A DNA stretch of 64,000 nucleotides from Rapana venosa (lineage: Eukaryota; Mollusca; Gastropoda; Neogastropoda; Muricidae). Of the stretch, positions 47,656 through 58,352 are shown in pieces; the stretch's first letter is position 1, and each line of letters begins with the position of its first letter. Made by a program: the position numbers and the translations under genes. The stretch covers positions 49,092,648 to 49,156,647 of the forward strand of contig CM054155.1 of assembly GCA_028751875.1 (NCBI GenBank). The letters run 5' to 3'. The notes under the pieces were generated by a model. That model did no database searches. It was not told the origin of the DNA and saw nothing but the letters and a program-made list of their open reading frames with translations.

Positions 47656-47930
47656 GCCCTACAGGGTCTTTCACCTGAGTCTATGAACACACTGTGTAAA
47701 GGTGGGGGCTGGTCACGCCCTACAGGGTCTTTCACCTGAGTCTATGAACACACTGTGTAAAGGTGGGGGCTGGTCACGCCCTACAGGGTCTTTCACCTGA
47801 GTCTATGAACACACTGTGTAAAGGTGGGGGCTGGTCACGCCCTACATGGTCTCTCACCTGAGTCTATTTATGAACACACTGTGTAAAGGTGGGGACTGGT
47901 CACGCCCTACAGGGTCTTCTCTGATGGTGT
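47656..47930. repeat. 61-bp minisatellite, 4.5 nearly identical units
   Basis: gccctacagggtctttcacc starts at 47656, 47717, 47778, 47839 (one change) and 47904 after a 4-base insertion in unit 4. Units 1-3 are identical over their length. The period is not a multiple of three. Confidence 0.95.
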
Positions 47931-48072
47931 ATTCTGTCATGAAGAATCGCATGGTGACGTTTTGCTGTATGTTTAGCTTCCATCAAAAGATGGCTCGTTA
48001 CGAAATTGTATTCTGTCATGTGGAACTGCATGGTCAGATTTTGTAGAATCGTGTAGCTTCCATCACGAAGGA
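47931..48072. repeat. Two ~75-bp tandem units
   Basis: gtattctgtcatg at 47929 and 48009, each followed by gcatggt and tagcttccatca. Confidence 0.85.
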
Positions 48073-48577
48073 GATTAGCTGGTGTGCATTTGAAGACTGG
48101 AGTAGAAGTGTACCGTTTTTCTTTTGCAGGATCTTTGCCTGGTAAGCCGATGTATAGGCCACGTTCTGTGGGCTTAGGCTGATGTTACCTTCTCAAGTGT
48201 CTCATGGTAACATAATTATTGATATGGTCAAGTCTAAACGTTCAACCTAGTTAATTCCTTTCGTCTTTTTAATACCGATGTTGCTGGAGTGGTTTTCTGT
48301 CAACTAATCTGGTTTGCAAAATGTTTGAAAACTGTAGACTTTCGACATCATCTTTGGCTGGCAGGAATTTCTAAGACCACTGCCTCCTCTCCTTGGAAGC
48401 TGATGCCAATGATGGGAGTTAAAAAAACACGACCAATCTCCAGAATCAGAGATACTGGTTGGGCTGGGTCTTTTGTTGTTGTTGCTAAAGCTGGAGTGGA
48501 CATGACTTATTGTAGGTGTAGATCTGCTGAAGAGAGCCTGTTCGTTTTGCATCATCTATTGGTTAATGACTGCTGGG

Positions 48578-48868
48578 TATTTGATGGCAGCTTCAAGGTT
48601 TCCGAGTCAGTTGGAGCAGTTGGTGGACTTGTCAAGGTGTTTCTGCAAGGCATTGTCCATCCTCATCTTGAATAGTAGAAACTTTAGAATTTTTGTCAGA
48701 AGGCGTTTTTGTGGGTATTTGATGGCAGAACAGGTGACGGCTTCAAGGTTGCCGAGGCAGTTGGGCACAGTTGGTGGACATAGTCTTGTCAAGGCTTTTC
48801 TGTGAGGCCTTGTCCATCCTCATCTTGAATGGTAGAAACTTTAGAATTTTTGTCAGAAGGCGTTTTCC
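48578..48868. repeat. Two ~150-bp tandem units
   Basis: tatttgatggcag at 48579 and 48716, then cttcaaggtt, ccgag-cagttgg, cttgtcaagg, ccttgtccatcctcatcttg (first copy: gcattgtccatcctcatcttg) and tagaatttttgtcagaaggc. Confidence 0.9.
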
Positions 48869-49455
48869 ACTATCTGGAACAACAGGAAAAATAATTAGCA
48901 AACAAAATATAACTGCCAGCAATTGGAATATTTTATTAGGCCTATCTGATTTTATTTTATGTTAATTTCAACCTCACCGACCATGATGGCCTAACAGGGG
49001 TGTGATCTCTTTAGTTACCGAAACTTGCATGAAGAAACTGCAAGTCTGTGCGACTTACATTATCTCCCTTGCCGTTTAATAATGAAGTGAAAACGTTTAC
49101 TTAAGAGTTTGTGATTAATGTACTTTTGAAAGCATGTTTGTTCAGAAATAGTTTATCTGTGTGATATACATCACCTCCCTTGTTTTCTAATGAAGCAAAA
49201 GCATGTTTATTTAAGATGTAGAAGTTTATCTGTGTTATTTGTATTACCTCGTTTTCTAATTAAGCGAGAGCATGTTTACTTAGTTCATATGTGTGGTTTG
49301 CATTACTTTCCTTACCAATCGTTTTCTTTAAAACAAAATCATCGTTATTAGCAAGCTATTTCAGTTTCTTAACCCACTCTTGATTTCTTTTGAACAGGTT
49401 CCTGGATCAGTCCCAAGTGCCATCAACTAAAAGTGAGTACATAAGCATGGTTCAG

Positions 49456-49458
<3 letters not shown>

Positions 49459-49514
<56 letters not shown>
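49459..49514. repeat. (GA)n microsatellite
   Basis: About 54 bp of pure GA. Confidence 0.95.
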
Positions 49515-49517
<3 letters not shown>

Positions 49518-49909
49518 TTGGCTTTTAAGATAAAAGTGTTTCTTTTTAATCCGTGTTTATTGCATGCTGTTAATGCCAATGTTAAGTTTGAGATGAAAGT
49601 ATTTTCGAGTCCCCCTTGCTGTTTTATAATGAAGCGAACCCATTTTTACTTTGAAATTTAGATTTCCATCTGTGTTTATGTTGCCTCCCTTGTTTTCTAA
49701 AGTCGCGAAAGTACGTTTACGTTGGAATGACCCGACGCCCCCCCCCCCCTCCCCCCCCCCCCCTCTCTCTCTCTCACTTCGCTAAGTCTACATTTTGATA
49801 CATTCAAATCCAGCCTCAATACACACTTATGTCCGGCCGACCTAGTATCTTTCCCCATAGCTACACTTATTTGTTCCTACCTCTAAGAGACATTTCTGCC
49901 TGACAGTAG

Positions 49910-49945
<36 letters not shown>

Positions 49946-49997
49946 TGCGCATCTAAATTAAAATCTATCAAATCTTTTATGAACGGTCGCATCTGTG

Positions 49998-50150
49998 AAA
50001 ATAATTTGAATGCAAGCGCTTTGATTTGTTTACAACAGTCAGCACTCTAAAAATTTCATATTATTTTGATTTTTTTTTTCATCTGTGTGATTTACATTGC
50101 TCCCTCGTTTCTTTCTGTAGCAGAAGCATGTGACCTGTGTGTGCGCGCGC

Positions 50151-50185
<35 letters not shown>

Positions 50186-50330
50186 CGCGCGTGCGTGCGT
50201 GCGCGCGCATTTAGTCTTGTTGGAACTATTAATTGTTACTGGTTGTATGACTAAGAATCGAGTTAAGTGCAAGCGCTTTGTCTGTGCAAGATATAGTGCT
50301 ATATAAATTCCATTTATTATTATAATAAAA
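49998..50330 (+). mobile_element. Two family E tails in tandem
   Basis: A tail at 49998-50065 (caagcgctttgatttgttt), then a fuller copy with internal (GT/GC)n at 50139-50210, ggaactattaattgttact, caagcgctttg and gtgctatataaattccattt with (ATT)n. Confidence 0.82.
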
Positions 50331-50811
50331 TAGTTCATTTGATTTACATTACCTCCCTTGTTTCCTAACCTAAACCATGTTATTTACTTTACCTCCCATT
50401 GTGTTTTTAAATTAAGCGAAAGCATTTTTCTAAAAAAAAAATCATCCGTGTAATCACATTACCTCCCATATCGTTTTCTAATTTAGTGAAAATATTTACT
50501 TCATCTGTGATTGATATTACCTCCCTTACTGTTTTCTAACGACGCGAAAGCATGTTTACTTTGAAAATAGACTTCAACACAAGTGATCTATGATGTAAGG
50601 TCGACATAAAACCTGCAGTTGTGCATACTTTTAAGAGTTTAGTTACGATCCCGATACATCTTACTGAAATTTGTCACTTGGGGTTACAACTCTCCGTCAA
50701 CACAACGGTAAATCTACACTGCTGCAACTGCCATCCTGTATCGGTAGGATGGGATGAAAATATATATTTTTAAAAAATGCATGTATACTGTTGTGTCTAG
50801 CTATCCCCAAA

Positions 50812-50905
50812 GTCGGAATATGGCTACCTTAATGGGGATAAACTGTCGTATACACAAAATTTCACTGTATGTAAACCGTAGAGCTCTAACCGGGGAAATT
50901 AAAAA
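50812..50905 (+). mobile_element. Dispersed family D fragment
   Basis: tcggaatatggctaccttaa, aaactgtcgtatacac, tttcactgt and gagctctaacc blocks. Confidence 0.7.
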
Positions 50906-51459
50906 CAAAACACCCAGTGATTTCAATATTTTGAATTTTTATGATCTCATGTTACGCTTTTCACCAAAACATAAAAAGATCGACTTGAACGGCATCTCGT
51001 AACACTTGGCATTGCGTTTGAGTGGAAAATATTCTAATCTGCAAACTGCATGCACAGCTACTTGAATCATTTAATTTCACACTGGTAGGGCAAATTTAAT
51101 AGTTTTCTAACCTGCACTAGTTCAGAAGCACACCCTGGTCCTTGATCAAGGCAGGCAGGCAGATAAGTAGGTAGGGTAGGGATTTAGCTATTCTTTTATG
51201 CAGGCAGGTAGGTAAGATGGCAGCCAGGCAGATAAGTAGGAGGGCAGGTAGATAAGTAGGCAGGCAGACAGGTAAGGCAGGCAGGTAGGCAGGCAGGTAG
51301 GCAGGCAGATGGGAAGGCAGGTAGCAACCTGTGGTGAGGTCAGGCAGTGCTCGTCTTGATTGCTGCTACCCAGGATCATTTAGCATCTGGAAAAAAATGA
51401 AGAAAAAAATCCGTGTATTACACAAAAGATGACAGAAAAAAACCGGGGAGGGAGGGAGG

Positions 51460-51491
<32 letters not shown>

Positions 51492-51493
<2 letters not shown>

Positions 51494-51552
51494 AGCCTAG
51501 TAGAGCATTGAGCTCGCGATCTAACAGCCCTAGTTTGAAACCCTATCGAGGT
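51492..51552 (+). mobile_element. tRNA-like SINE head in unit 1
   Basis: gtagcctagtagagcattga and a degraded B-box (tagtttgaaaccc). Homologous to 52811 and 55291. Confidence 0.6.
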
Positions 51553-51646
51553 ACTCTATTGCTTAATTTCAATAATTATAGAACATCAACCATATGGTAT
51601 ACTTTTGATTCTATGACGTTCTTAATTTTGCAGTGAATGATTGTCT

Positions 51647-51677
<31 letters not shown>

Positions 51678-51860
51678 CGTGTGTGTATATAAGTGTAAGA
51701 AAGAGGTCTTCCTTAAACTGCGACACCTATTTGTGCCATTTTATATTGATGACAATGTTTGTCGATTGATTGTAGCTAGTCTAAGCGTAACACCAGAGTG
51801 CAAAATTAATGGTTTTCTAACCTGCCCTAGTTCAGAAGCACATCCTGGCCCAAGATCAAG

Positions 51861-51895
<35 letters not shown>

Positions 51896-52810
51896 ATTGG
51901 CAGATTGGCAGGCAGGCAGGCAGGCAGGCAGATTGGCAGGTATGTAGGCAGGAAGGTAGCAACATCTGGTGGCGTAGAGCAGTGTTCGTCTTCGACTGTT
52001 GGTACCAAGGATCATTTGGCATCTGGAGAAAAATAAAAATATATCGGCATTACACAAAAGATTACAGGTCAAAAATAAAGAATTTGCGAAGTGGGCTGGG
52101 GGGGAGGGGGATGTTTATTTTGAAAACAGAATTCATCTATCTGTGCGATTCGCATTTACTTCCCTTGCTATTTTCTGATGAAGTGAAAGCATGTTTGTTT
52201 TGACATAGACTAATCTATCTGTGTAATTGACACAATCTCCCTTGCTGTTTTCTAAACAAGTGAAAGCATTTTTTCCTTTCAGATAGCGTCCTGTGTGATT
52301 ATTTTTTCGAGTTTACACTTGTAATTAGGGCAAATGGTTTTCTAACCTGATCTCGTGTAGAAGCATATCCTGGTCCTAGATCAAGGCAGGAAGGTGGGTA
52401 CGTAGGCAGGCAGGCAGGTAGGCAGCCAGGTAGGCAGGTAGGCAGGTAGGTAGGTAGGCATGCAGGATGGTAGGAAGGCAGGCAGGTAGGTAGGTAGGCA
52501 TGCAGGATGGTAGGAAGGCAGGCAGGAAGGCAGGTAGGTAGGTAGGCATGCAGGATGGTAGGAAGGCAGGCAGGAAGGCAGGTAGGTAGGTAGGTAGGCA
52601 TGCAGGATGGTAGGAAGGCAGGCAGGAAGGCAGGTAGGCGGGTAGGCAGGCGGGTAGGCAGGCAGGCAGGTAGACAGGCAGGCAGGCAGGCAGGCAGGAT
52701 CATTTAGCATCTGGAAAAACAAATCCCAGCATTACACAAAAGGTGACAGGAAATTAAAAAATAATTGTGTGTGTGTGTGTGGGGGGGAGGACCATAATGG
52801 GATAGGGGTG

Positions 52811-52872
52811 GGGGTAGCATAGTGGTTAGAGCACTGAACTCGCGATCTAACAGCCCTGGTTCAAACCAACAT
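52811..52872 (+). mobile_element. tRNA-like SINE head in unit 3
   Basis: GTAGCATAGTGGTTAGAGCA and B-box-like TGGTTCAAACC at tRNA-like spacing. Confidence 0.65.
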
Positions 52873-53034
52873 CGAGGGACTTTTTATATTGCTTGATTTC
52901 AATACTTTAAAAAAATATAGAACATGTTCCAACAATGTTGGAGTGACCTTGTGTGTGTGTGTGTAAGTAAGTCTTCAATTTTAACGTCTTTCCACTTAAA
53001 GTGATACCAGACAAACCTAAAATAGGAGACTGAA

Positions 53035-53060
53035 TACGAGAGCGAGCGAGCGAGCGAGCG

Positions 53061-53104
<44 letters not shown>

Positions 53105-53135
53105 GGGGAGGGGAGGAGAGAGAGAGGGGGTGGGG
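53035..53135. repeat. (GCGA)n-(GA)n microsatellite
   Basis: Six GCGA units, then GA and GGA repeats. Confidence 0.95.
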
Positions 53136-53331
53136 GAGAGATCTACTTTGTGTAAGTGCATGTGCGTGTGTGTGTGTGTGTCCCTGCATGCATGCGTGTG
53201 CGTGCTCATGTGTGTACAAAATAATAATAACCAACACACAAATAATAGTTAACATGAACAGATAAGGAACATAAATTTTAAAAAATAATAATAATAAAAA
53301 AATAATAATAAAAATTGAAAGTAAAAAAGAA

Positions 53332-54487
53332 CTACAACAAATGCCCTATAGGACTTAACAATAAACCTTTGGCAATGTCAATTGTTAACTTAACATTGTT
53401 CAAAACTTCTTCAATGGAATTCTCAGAAAAGGCAGGGAGATGAGGTTTTAACTTCTCACATTCAAGTATGACATGGGTATTTGAAATATATTCACCACAT
53501 AAACATTTAACATCCTTGCTGAATTTGGTCATGAATGCATTTAGTCTTATCCTGAAAAATAATGCCTTGAGTTGTCTTTCCTTTACAGCATTTGTATGAA
53601 TCTCTAAGTGATCAATGTATTCAACTACTCTATTACTACTGGGAGTTGATTGTGAAAACGGATTATTTTGCTGATGCTTTTCTATAAATTTGTTTAAGGA
53701 TGCTTCTTCTAACAACCGATACGCCTCTGCAATGGATAGAGGGACATGCAATTCTATAGACCCCTTTTCATTACGTGCACCTTTCTTCGCAGCCCGATCA
53801 GCCCACTCATTAGAAAATAATCCTATATGTGAAGGTATCCAGCAAAAGGAAACATGGATTCCTCTTAAACGCAGAAGATTTATGAAGTATTTAACGTTTA
53901 GTATAAGTTTAGTAGGTTGCTTATAAGTTGTAGACTTTAAGGCATATAGTACTGATTTTGAATCCACACAAAGTTCTACATCTGAAAAGTTCTGAGAAGT
54001 TCTACATCTGAAAACTTTGCTTCAGAAGAAATAAAAATGAGGTCTGAAACTGATTTTCCCAAAAGAGCCCGAAACATAAACTCATTGATGACAATAAGTA
54101 CATACACATCAGATCTTTATAAGCATTCTGAAATTTCAAAATATGATGTAGACCCACAAAGGGCAATTCCAGTTTGTCCTGCTTGGGAAATGAAACAAGC
54201 TCAATTTGATGTTTATATCAACATGAAAAAGAATGAGAATCCAAATATAATGGCAGTTAATGTTCATTTACATGTACAACATAATTACTGTCATTGTCTT
54301 AAAATTTATACAGATGGCTCACTTTTAGACAATCATCAAGCAGGTTTAGCATTTGTCATACCAGCACTAAAAATATAAAAGTCATATCATGGTAAAAATC
54401 GATCAGTTTTTACAGCTGAACTGATCGCTATTGTCATGGCTTTGAATTTCATTTTAGATCATCCACACTCTTTCTTTCATATATTAC

Positions 54488-54497
<10 letters not shown>
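53332..54497 (-). mobile_element. RNase H-bearing LINE, 5'-inverted copy
   Basis: Minus strand, about 53990 to 53332: ELCVDSKSVLYALKS, then WIPSHIGLFSNEWADRAAKK (the RNase H HxGxxxNxxAD-type motif) and a CLCGEY...H...C knuckle, 211+ residues open to the stop. Plus strand, 54019-54497: C-terminal RT sequence, then IYTDGSLLDNHQAGLAF and, after one TAA, FTAELIAIVMALNFI, ending HILLCV. The two halves of one RNase H domain are therefore on opposite strands; the second begins exactly where the first stops (LCV). An A/T-rich (TTATTA)-type tail stands at 53280-53320 at the 3' end. The protein is ORF2 of a non-LTR element with RNase H (I-group-like). Confidence 0.85.

Positions 54498-54551
<54 letters not shown>
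54489..54551. repeat. (TG)n microsatellite
   Basis: About 62 bp of pure TG, at the outer edge of the inverted LINE segment. Confidence 0.95.
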
Positions 54552-54554
<3 letters not shown>

Positions 54555-55290
54555 GATATAATACTCCAAGTCTAAGGCCTGCCTTAAACTGCGATATTAA
54601 TTTGTGCCATTTTATATTCATGATAATGTCTGCTTGTCGATTGTTTGCAGCTAGTCTAAGCGCGACACCTGTGTGCAAAATGGTTTTCTAACCTGCTCTA
54701 GTTCTGAAGCACATCCTGGTCCTAGATCAAGAAGGCAGGTAGGTAGGTAGGCATTTATTCAGGCAGGCTGGTGAGTAGGCAGGCAGGCTGGATGGTGAGC
54801 AAGTAGGCAGGCAGGCTGGTGAGTAGGCAGGCTGGCAGGCTGGTGAGTAGCCAGGCAGGCAGGCTGGTGAGTAGGCAGGCAGGCAGGCTGGTAAGTAAGC
54901 AGGCAGGCAGGCTGGTGAGTAGCCAGGCAGACAGGCTGGTAAGTAGGCAGGCTGGTGAGTAGGCAGGCAGGCAGGCTGGTGAGTAGGCAGGCAGGCAGGC
55001 TGGTGAGTAGCCAGGCAGGCAGGCTGGTACGCAGGTGAATAGGCAGGCAGGCAGGCTTGTAGGCAGGCTGGTAAGTAGGCAGGTAGCAGGCCTGTGGTGG
55101 GATCGGGCAGTGCTCATCGTGACTGCTGCTATCCAGGATCATTTGGCATCTGGAAATAAAAGCCTTGCATTATACAAAAAGGTGACAGCAATTTTTAATA
55201 ATTTTTTGTTTACACGCACACACACACACACACACACATACATCTATATGCGTGTGTGTGTAGGTTTGGGGGGATGGGTGGGTGGGGGGC

Positions 55291-55352
55291 GGGATAGCAC
55301 AGCGGCTAGAGCATTGAGCTCGTGATCGTGTTAAGCCCTGGTTCGAAACCCC
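55291..55352 (+). mobile_element. tRNA-like SINE head in unit 4
   Basis: GATAGCACAGCGGCTAGAGC and B-box-like TGGTTCGAAACC. Confidence 0.65.
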
Positions 55353-55715
55353 ATTAAGTCACTTTATATTGCTTAATTCCAATACTTTCCAATATAGAAC
55401 ATTGGCCGTATGGATATATATATTATTAATTATAATATATTAATTAATAATAATAGATTAATTATTATTCTATGGCATGTTGCAACGATGTTGGAGTGGG
55501 GGGGGGGGGGGGATGTGTGTGCGTGTGTGTGCGTGCGTGTGTGCGTGTATAACATTTCTTAAAAGTACAGGATAAAAGTACCTTAAACAGTGATACCAGC
55601 GTGTGTTATTTTATATGACAATGTTTACTTGACTGTAGCTAGTCTACACACACGACACCAGAGTGCACGAGCCTGTTAAAAAAACCCTTTGTCATCCATT
55701 CTTACCTGTAAGCAA

Positions 55716-55892
55716 TGACATTATTCATGTCCCCTGCTTGCCATGAGGAGTGGAGCTCTCGCCGTCGGCCACAACGATGGAGACAGTGGACAGGTGACAA
55801 CAGGTGGCGGGTGAAGTGAAGTTCTAGCTTCCAGGTCTTTTAGAGGGTCATCGCATAATTCTCTTTGGCATTTGGTTCCAGTTCCATAGTTC
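55716..55892 (-). CDS. Candidate exon, product unknown (weak)
   Basis: On the minus strand an acceptor (tgctgtgttcag) precedes 55892 and an ideal donor (TTACAG|gtaagaa) follows near 55716. Entered in phase 2 it is open for 57 codons (NYGTGTKCQRELCDDPLKDL...), then TAA about 17 nt before the donor. I do not recognise the protein. A stop before the donor, and no homology, make a non-coding or spurious exon as likely. Confidence 0.22.
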
Positions 55893-56149
55893 CTGAACAC
55901 AGCAAATCGCGATCATTATCACCGATACAATTGCGCACGCACGCGCGCGCGCACACACATACATACCTGTCTGTCTGTCTATCCATCCATCCATCTACCT
56001 ACCTACCTTCCTGCCTACTTAGTGCTTTATTGTATACAACTTTGAGCTGGATAATCAATCAATAATATCTATCTGTATCTATCTACCTACCTACCATTTA
56101 TATCAAACTTTTGAGTAAGCTAATCCTTAAGGCTTAAAACAAACCGAAA

Positions 56150-56345
56150 CTATTTTTTGCCAAATATCTGAATATTGTTGTCCAACATTTTCGCTCTCAT
56201 AACATATGCAAAGTTAAGACATTTTTCTAAACAGGCAGAATACCCCTCCTCAAAAGGCTTCTCATTCGGGATATGGCTATTTTCGCATCTGAAACTGCTA
56301 ACACACACACACACACACACACACACATTCACTCTTAAAAAATAG
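56150..56345 (-). CDS. Unassigned short open frame (weak)
   Basis: After a TG repeat ending ttagcag, the minus-strand frame reads SSFRCENSHIPNEKPFEEGY and continues SACLEKCLNFAYVMRAKMLD to a stop near 56150. It is less compositionally biased than its surroundings, but no family is recognised and its phase does not fit the neighbouring candidate exons. Confidence 0.15.
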
Positions 56346-56450
56346 TGGCATTTCAAGTAATTGCACAATAATGTTATCACAAGCACAATTTACTACTAAA
56401 CTTCAAATATTCCAAGTACCTTAACACTATCCGTATACATATGTACTCAC

Positions 56451-56571
56451 ATAATCATGCGGTGTCTTAAAGAGCGCGTCCCTCTTGACGAATGCCAGAT
56501 TCCTGGAGAGCCAACAGCCAAGAACCAACACACAATCCCCGTGATGACTTTTAACTGCCTGGCCAGGACTC
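56451..56571 (-). CDS. Candidate exon upstream of 55892, product unknown (weak)
   Basis: Minus-strand acceptor tttattccgtag precedes 56571; donor GATTAT|gtgagtac is good. Entered in phase 1 (one base left over from the codon table position 3) it reads VLARQLKVITGIVCWFLAVG..., ending with two bases that complete Met with the first base of the 55892 exon, so phases agree. A second frame (SPGQAVKSHHGDCVLVLGCW...) is also open, which weakens the case. Confidence 0.2.
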
Positions 56572-56809
56572 CTACGGAATAAAGGATGGAAATTTGAGGT
56601 GCGGGGGTGATGGAGTTACAACCCCACTTAAGCTTGGCGTGAAATTTTTCCAGGTGGAGCTTTATTTTCCAAAACCCAAGATCACCGTCACCAAATTTGC
56701 TATTTTATGATCTCTTGCAAACAAAAATAATTACTTGTCGGGCTTGTTTAATGTTTTTGGGGGGTTTATGTTTTTTGGTCAAGGCTTTCAATTTTGCCCA
56801 CGCTTTTTT

Positions 56810-57260
56810 TTTAAGGTTTTATTTTTTTAGTTTTGTTTTAACGCTCCTAATCGGGTTTTTGTTTAGGGTTTAGGTTTTTAGGTTTAGGATTTTAGTTTTT
56901 TAATTTAGTTGGCTAGTTTCCTTTAGGTTTTAAGTTTTTTGGGGTTTAAGGTTTTTCTTTTAGGTTGTAAATTTGTTTAAAGTTTTGGGGGAGTTTTTCC
57001 CATTTTTGGAGTTTTTTTGTTTTAGATTTTATATGTTTATTTTTTAGGAGGTTTAGTGTTATTTGTTTTGGTTTATTCCGCGTTTACGTTTTAGTTTTTT
57101 TTCCCCATTTAGGTTTTAGTTTTATTTGTTTTGGGTTTTTCTCCCCAGTTTAGGTTTTAGTTTTGTTTTAGGGTTTTCCCCATTTTATGGCCGTTTTATT
57201 TTAGTTTTAGATTTTATTCCGTTTTTGCTTTTAGGTTTTACATTTTTTTTAATTAGTTTT
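56810..57260 (+). repeat. T/G-rich TTTAGG-like low-complexity tract
   Basis: About 450 bp almost free of C on the + strand, dominated by ttaggttttag, tttagggtttagg and ttttaggttt variants. It ends abruptly near 57260. The motif is reminiscent of degenerate TTAGGG telomeric repeats, but no perfect TTAGGG array is present. Confidence 0.75.
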
Positions 57261-57850
57261 ATCTCATGTTCTATCCAATTACCTATTCATTTTTGTTGCA
57301 AGAGATATTGACGCGCAATCTGTGGTCTGGTGACTAAAAGTGATCATTTAAAATCATATCACGGGCCGACTGTCAAATAGTTCAACACACCAAGCTCAGA
57401 TTTTCAGGAATAAAATTTGCCTTAGACTAAGAGAAAAAGGAATGAATCCTCTTAGTGCCCCGTTAGTAATTATGGAACTGGACACCGGTAAACATGTCAA
57501 ACATTCTACAGTATCGGATAATTTTTAACTAAGGGTCTTCAAGATGACCACAGGGCTTCACAGCACACTGTCCCCGATTTGCAAGGCCATGACAAAAAAA
57601 CATTCTATGTCCCAGAACTTGAAAAATGAAGCCCCTTTTACGGTTTGGGTGGAATTATGTCCACTTATTCTCTAACCTTTACCCAAGGGCCCAAGCAAAG
57701 CAACTGGTAGATGGTCATGTGGATCAAAGTGTACAGTTCAAAGCTCACGAACTCTCCAGGGTTGCTGTTGGGGCATCCCCAGAGATCCAGGTGGCAAGGT
57801 TCTTCTCAACTGCCGGCCAGTGTATCTGATAACGAGGAGGAAAATTTGAT
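57261..57850. other. No supported gene
   Basis: A 67-codon + frame at 57626-57829 is free of simple repeats but has no splice or family support. Confidence 0.4.
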
Positions 57851-57854
57851 TATG

Positions 57855-58018
57855 GAAAAAGGGAGAGAGAGAAAAGAGGGGGAAAGAGGGGGAGAGACGG
57901 GGGTAGGGAGAGGGAGAGAGAGGGAGAGAGAGGGAGAGAGGGCGAGAGGAGGGAGAGAGGGAGGGAGAGGGGAGAGGAGGGAGGAGAGAGAGACGGAGGG
58001 GGAGACAGATGGATGGAA

Positions 58019-58068
<50 letters not shown>

Positions 58069-58112
58069 AGAGAGCGGGAGGGAGGGAGCGAGCGAGCGAG
58101 CGAGTGTGCGTG
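57855..58112. repeat. (GA/GGA)n and (GCGA)n purine tract
   Basis: About 250 bp of purines on + with few interruptions. Confidence 0.95.
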
Positions 58113-58352
58113 TGCCTGTGTGTGAGAGTGAACGAGTGAGTGTGTGTTCAAACGTGTATGTACACATGCTTATAAAATAGCTTACTGTTACAGAGCATCG
58201 ACTCAAAGTGGAAAATTTTTTTTGTAGCAAAATGAAAATAATGAACACATTGCATCCCCCCAAAAAAGTATTTTGACCGTTTCTCGTGTTCATCGATGAC
58301 ATTCTAACCAAAGAAACACCGAGAAATTTTCTATCCATTTTATTTACTTCTT

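Larger units (their letters stand above)
49020..52285. repeat. Degenerate array of a ~70-100-bp unit
   Basis: Phrases tctgtgtgatttacattacc, ctcccttgttttctaa and gaagcgaaagcatgtttact recur in order at about 49050, 49155, 49230, 49300, 49605, 49680, 50085, 50340, 50385, 50450, 50510, 52150 and 52215. Other repeats, listed separately, interrupt it. Confidence 0.75.
51070..55690. repeat. Four to five tandem units (0.5-1 kb) around (CAGG)n tracts
   Basis: Order in each unit: gttttctaacctg (51102, 51822, 52337, 54682), ttc-gaagcacatcctgg, (CAGG/TAGG)n, atcatttggcatctgg (51375, 52010, 52699, 55138), cattacacaaaag, a G-rich patch, a tRNA-like head in three units, ttgcttaatttcaata and gccattttatattgatgac. 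A last partial unit ends near 55690. Unit 3 is enlarged by a LINE insertion. CAGG tracts: 51153-51320, 51860-51945, 52383-52700 and 54733-55085. Confidence 0.88.

Noticed and set aside
47656..47930. CRISPR-like array (regular 61-bp period)
   Set aside because: The whole unit repeats, with no unique spacers, in a genome with introns and SINEs. It is a minisatellite.
48304..48675. 128-codon + frame and an overlapping 83-codon - frame
   Set aside because: Both strands are open at once, the + frame runs into a tandem duplication, and no splice signals or known motifs support either.
51188..55142. Cys-Leu-Pro repeat proteins of 60-134 codons on the minus strand
   Set aside because: A (CCTG)n tract reads Leu-Pro-Ala-Cys in every frame, so openness is not evidence of coding. 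Kept only as a splice-module hypothesis.
57626..57829. 67-codon + frame (QLVDGHVDQSVQFKAHELSR...)
   Set aside because: Amino-acid composition is normal, but there is no recognised family and no matching splice site at either end; left as unsupported.
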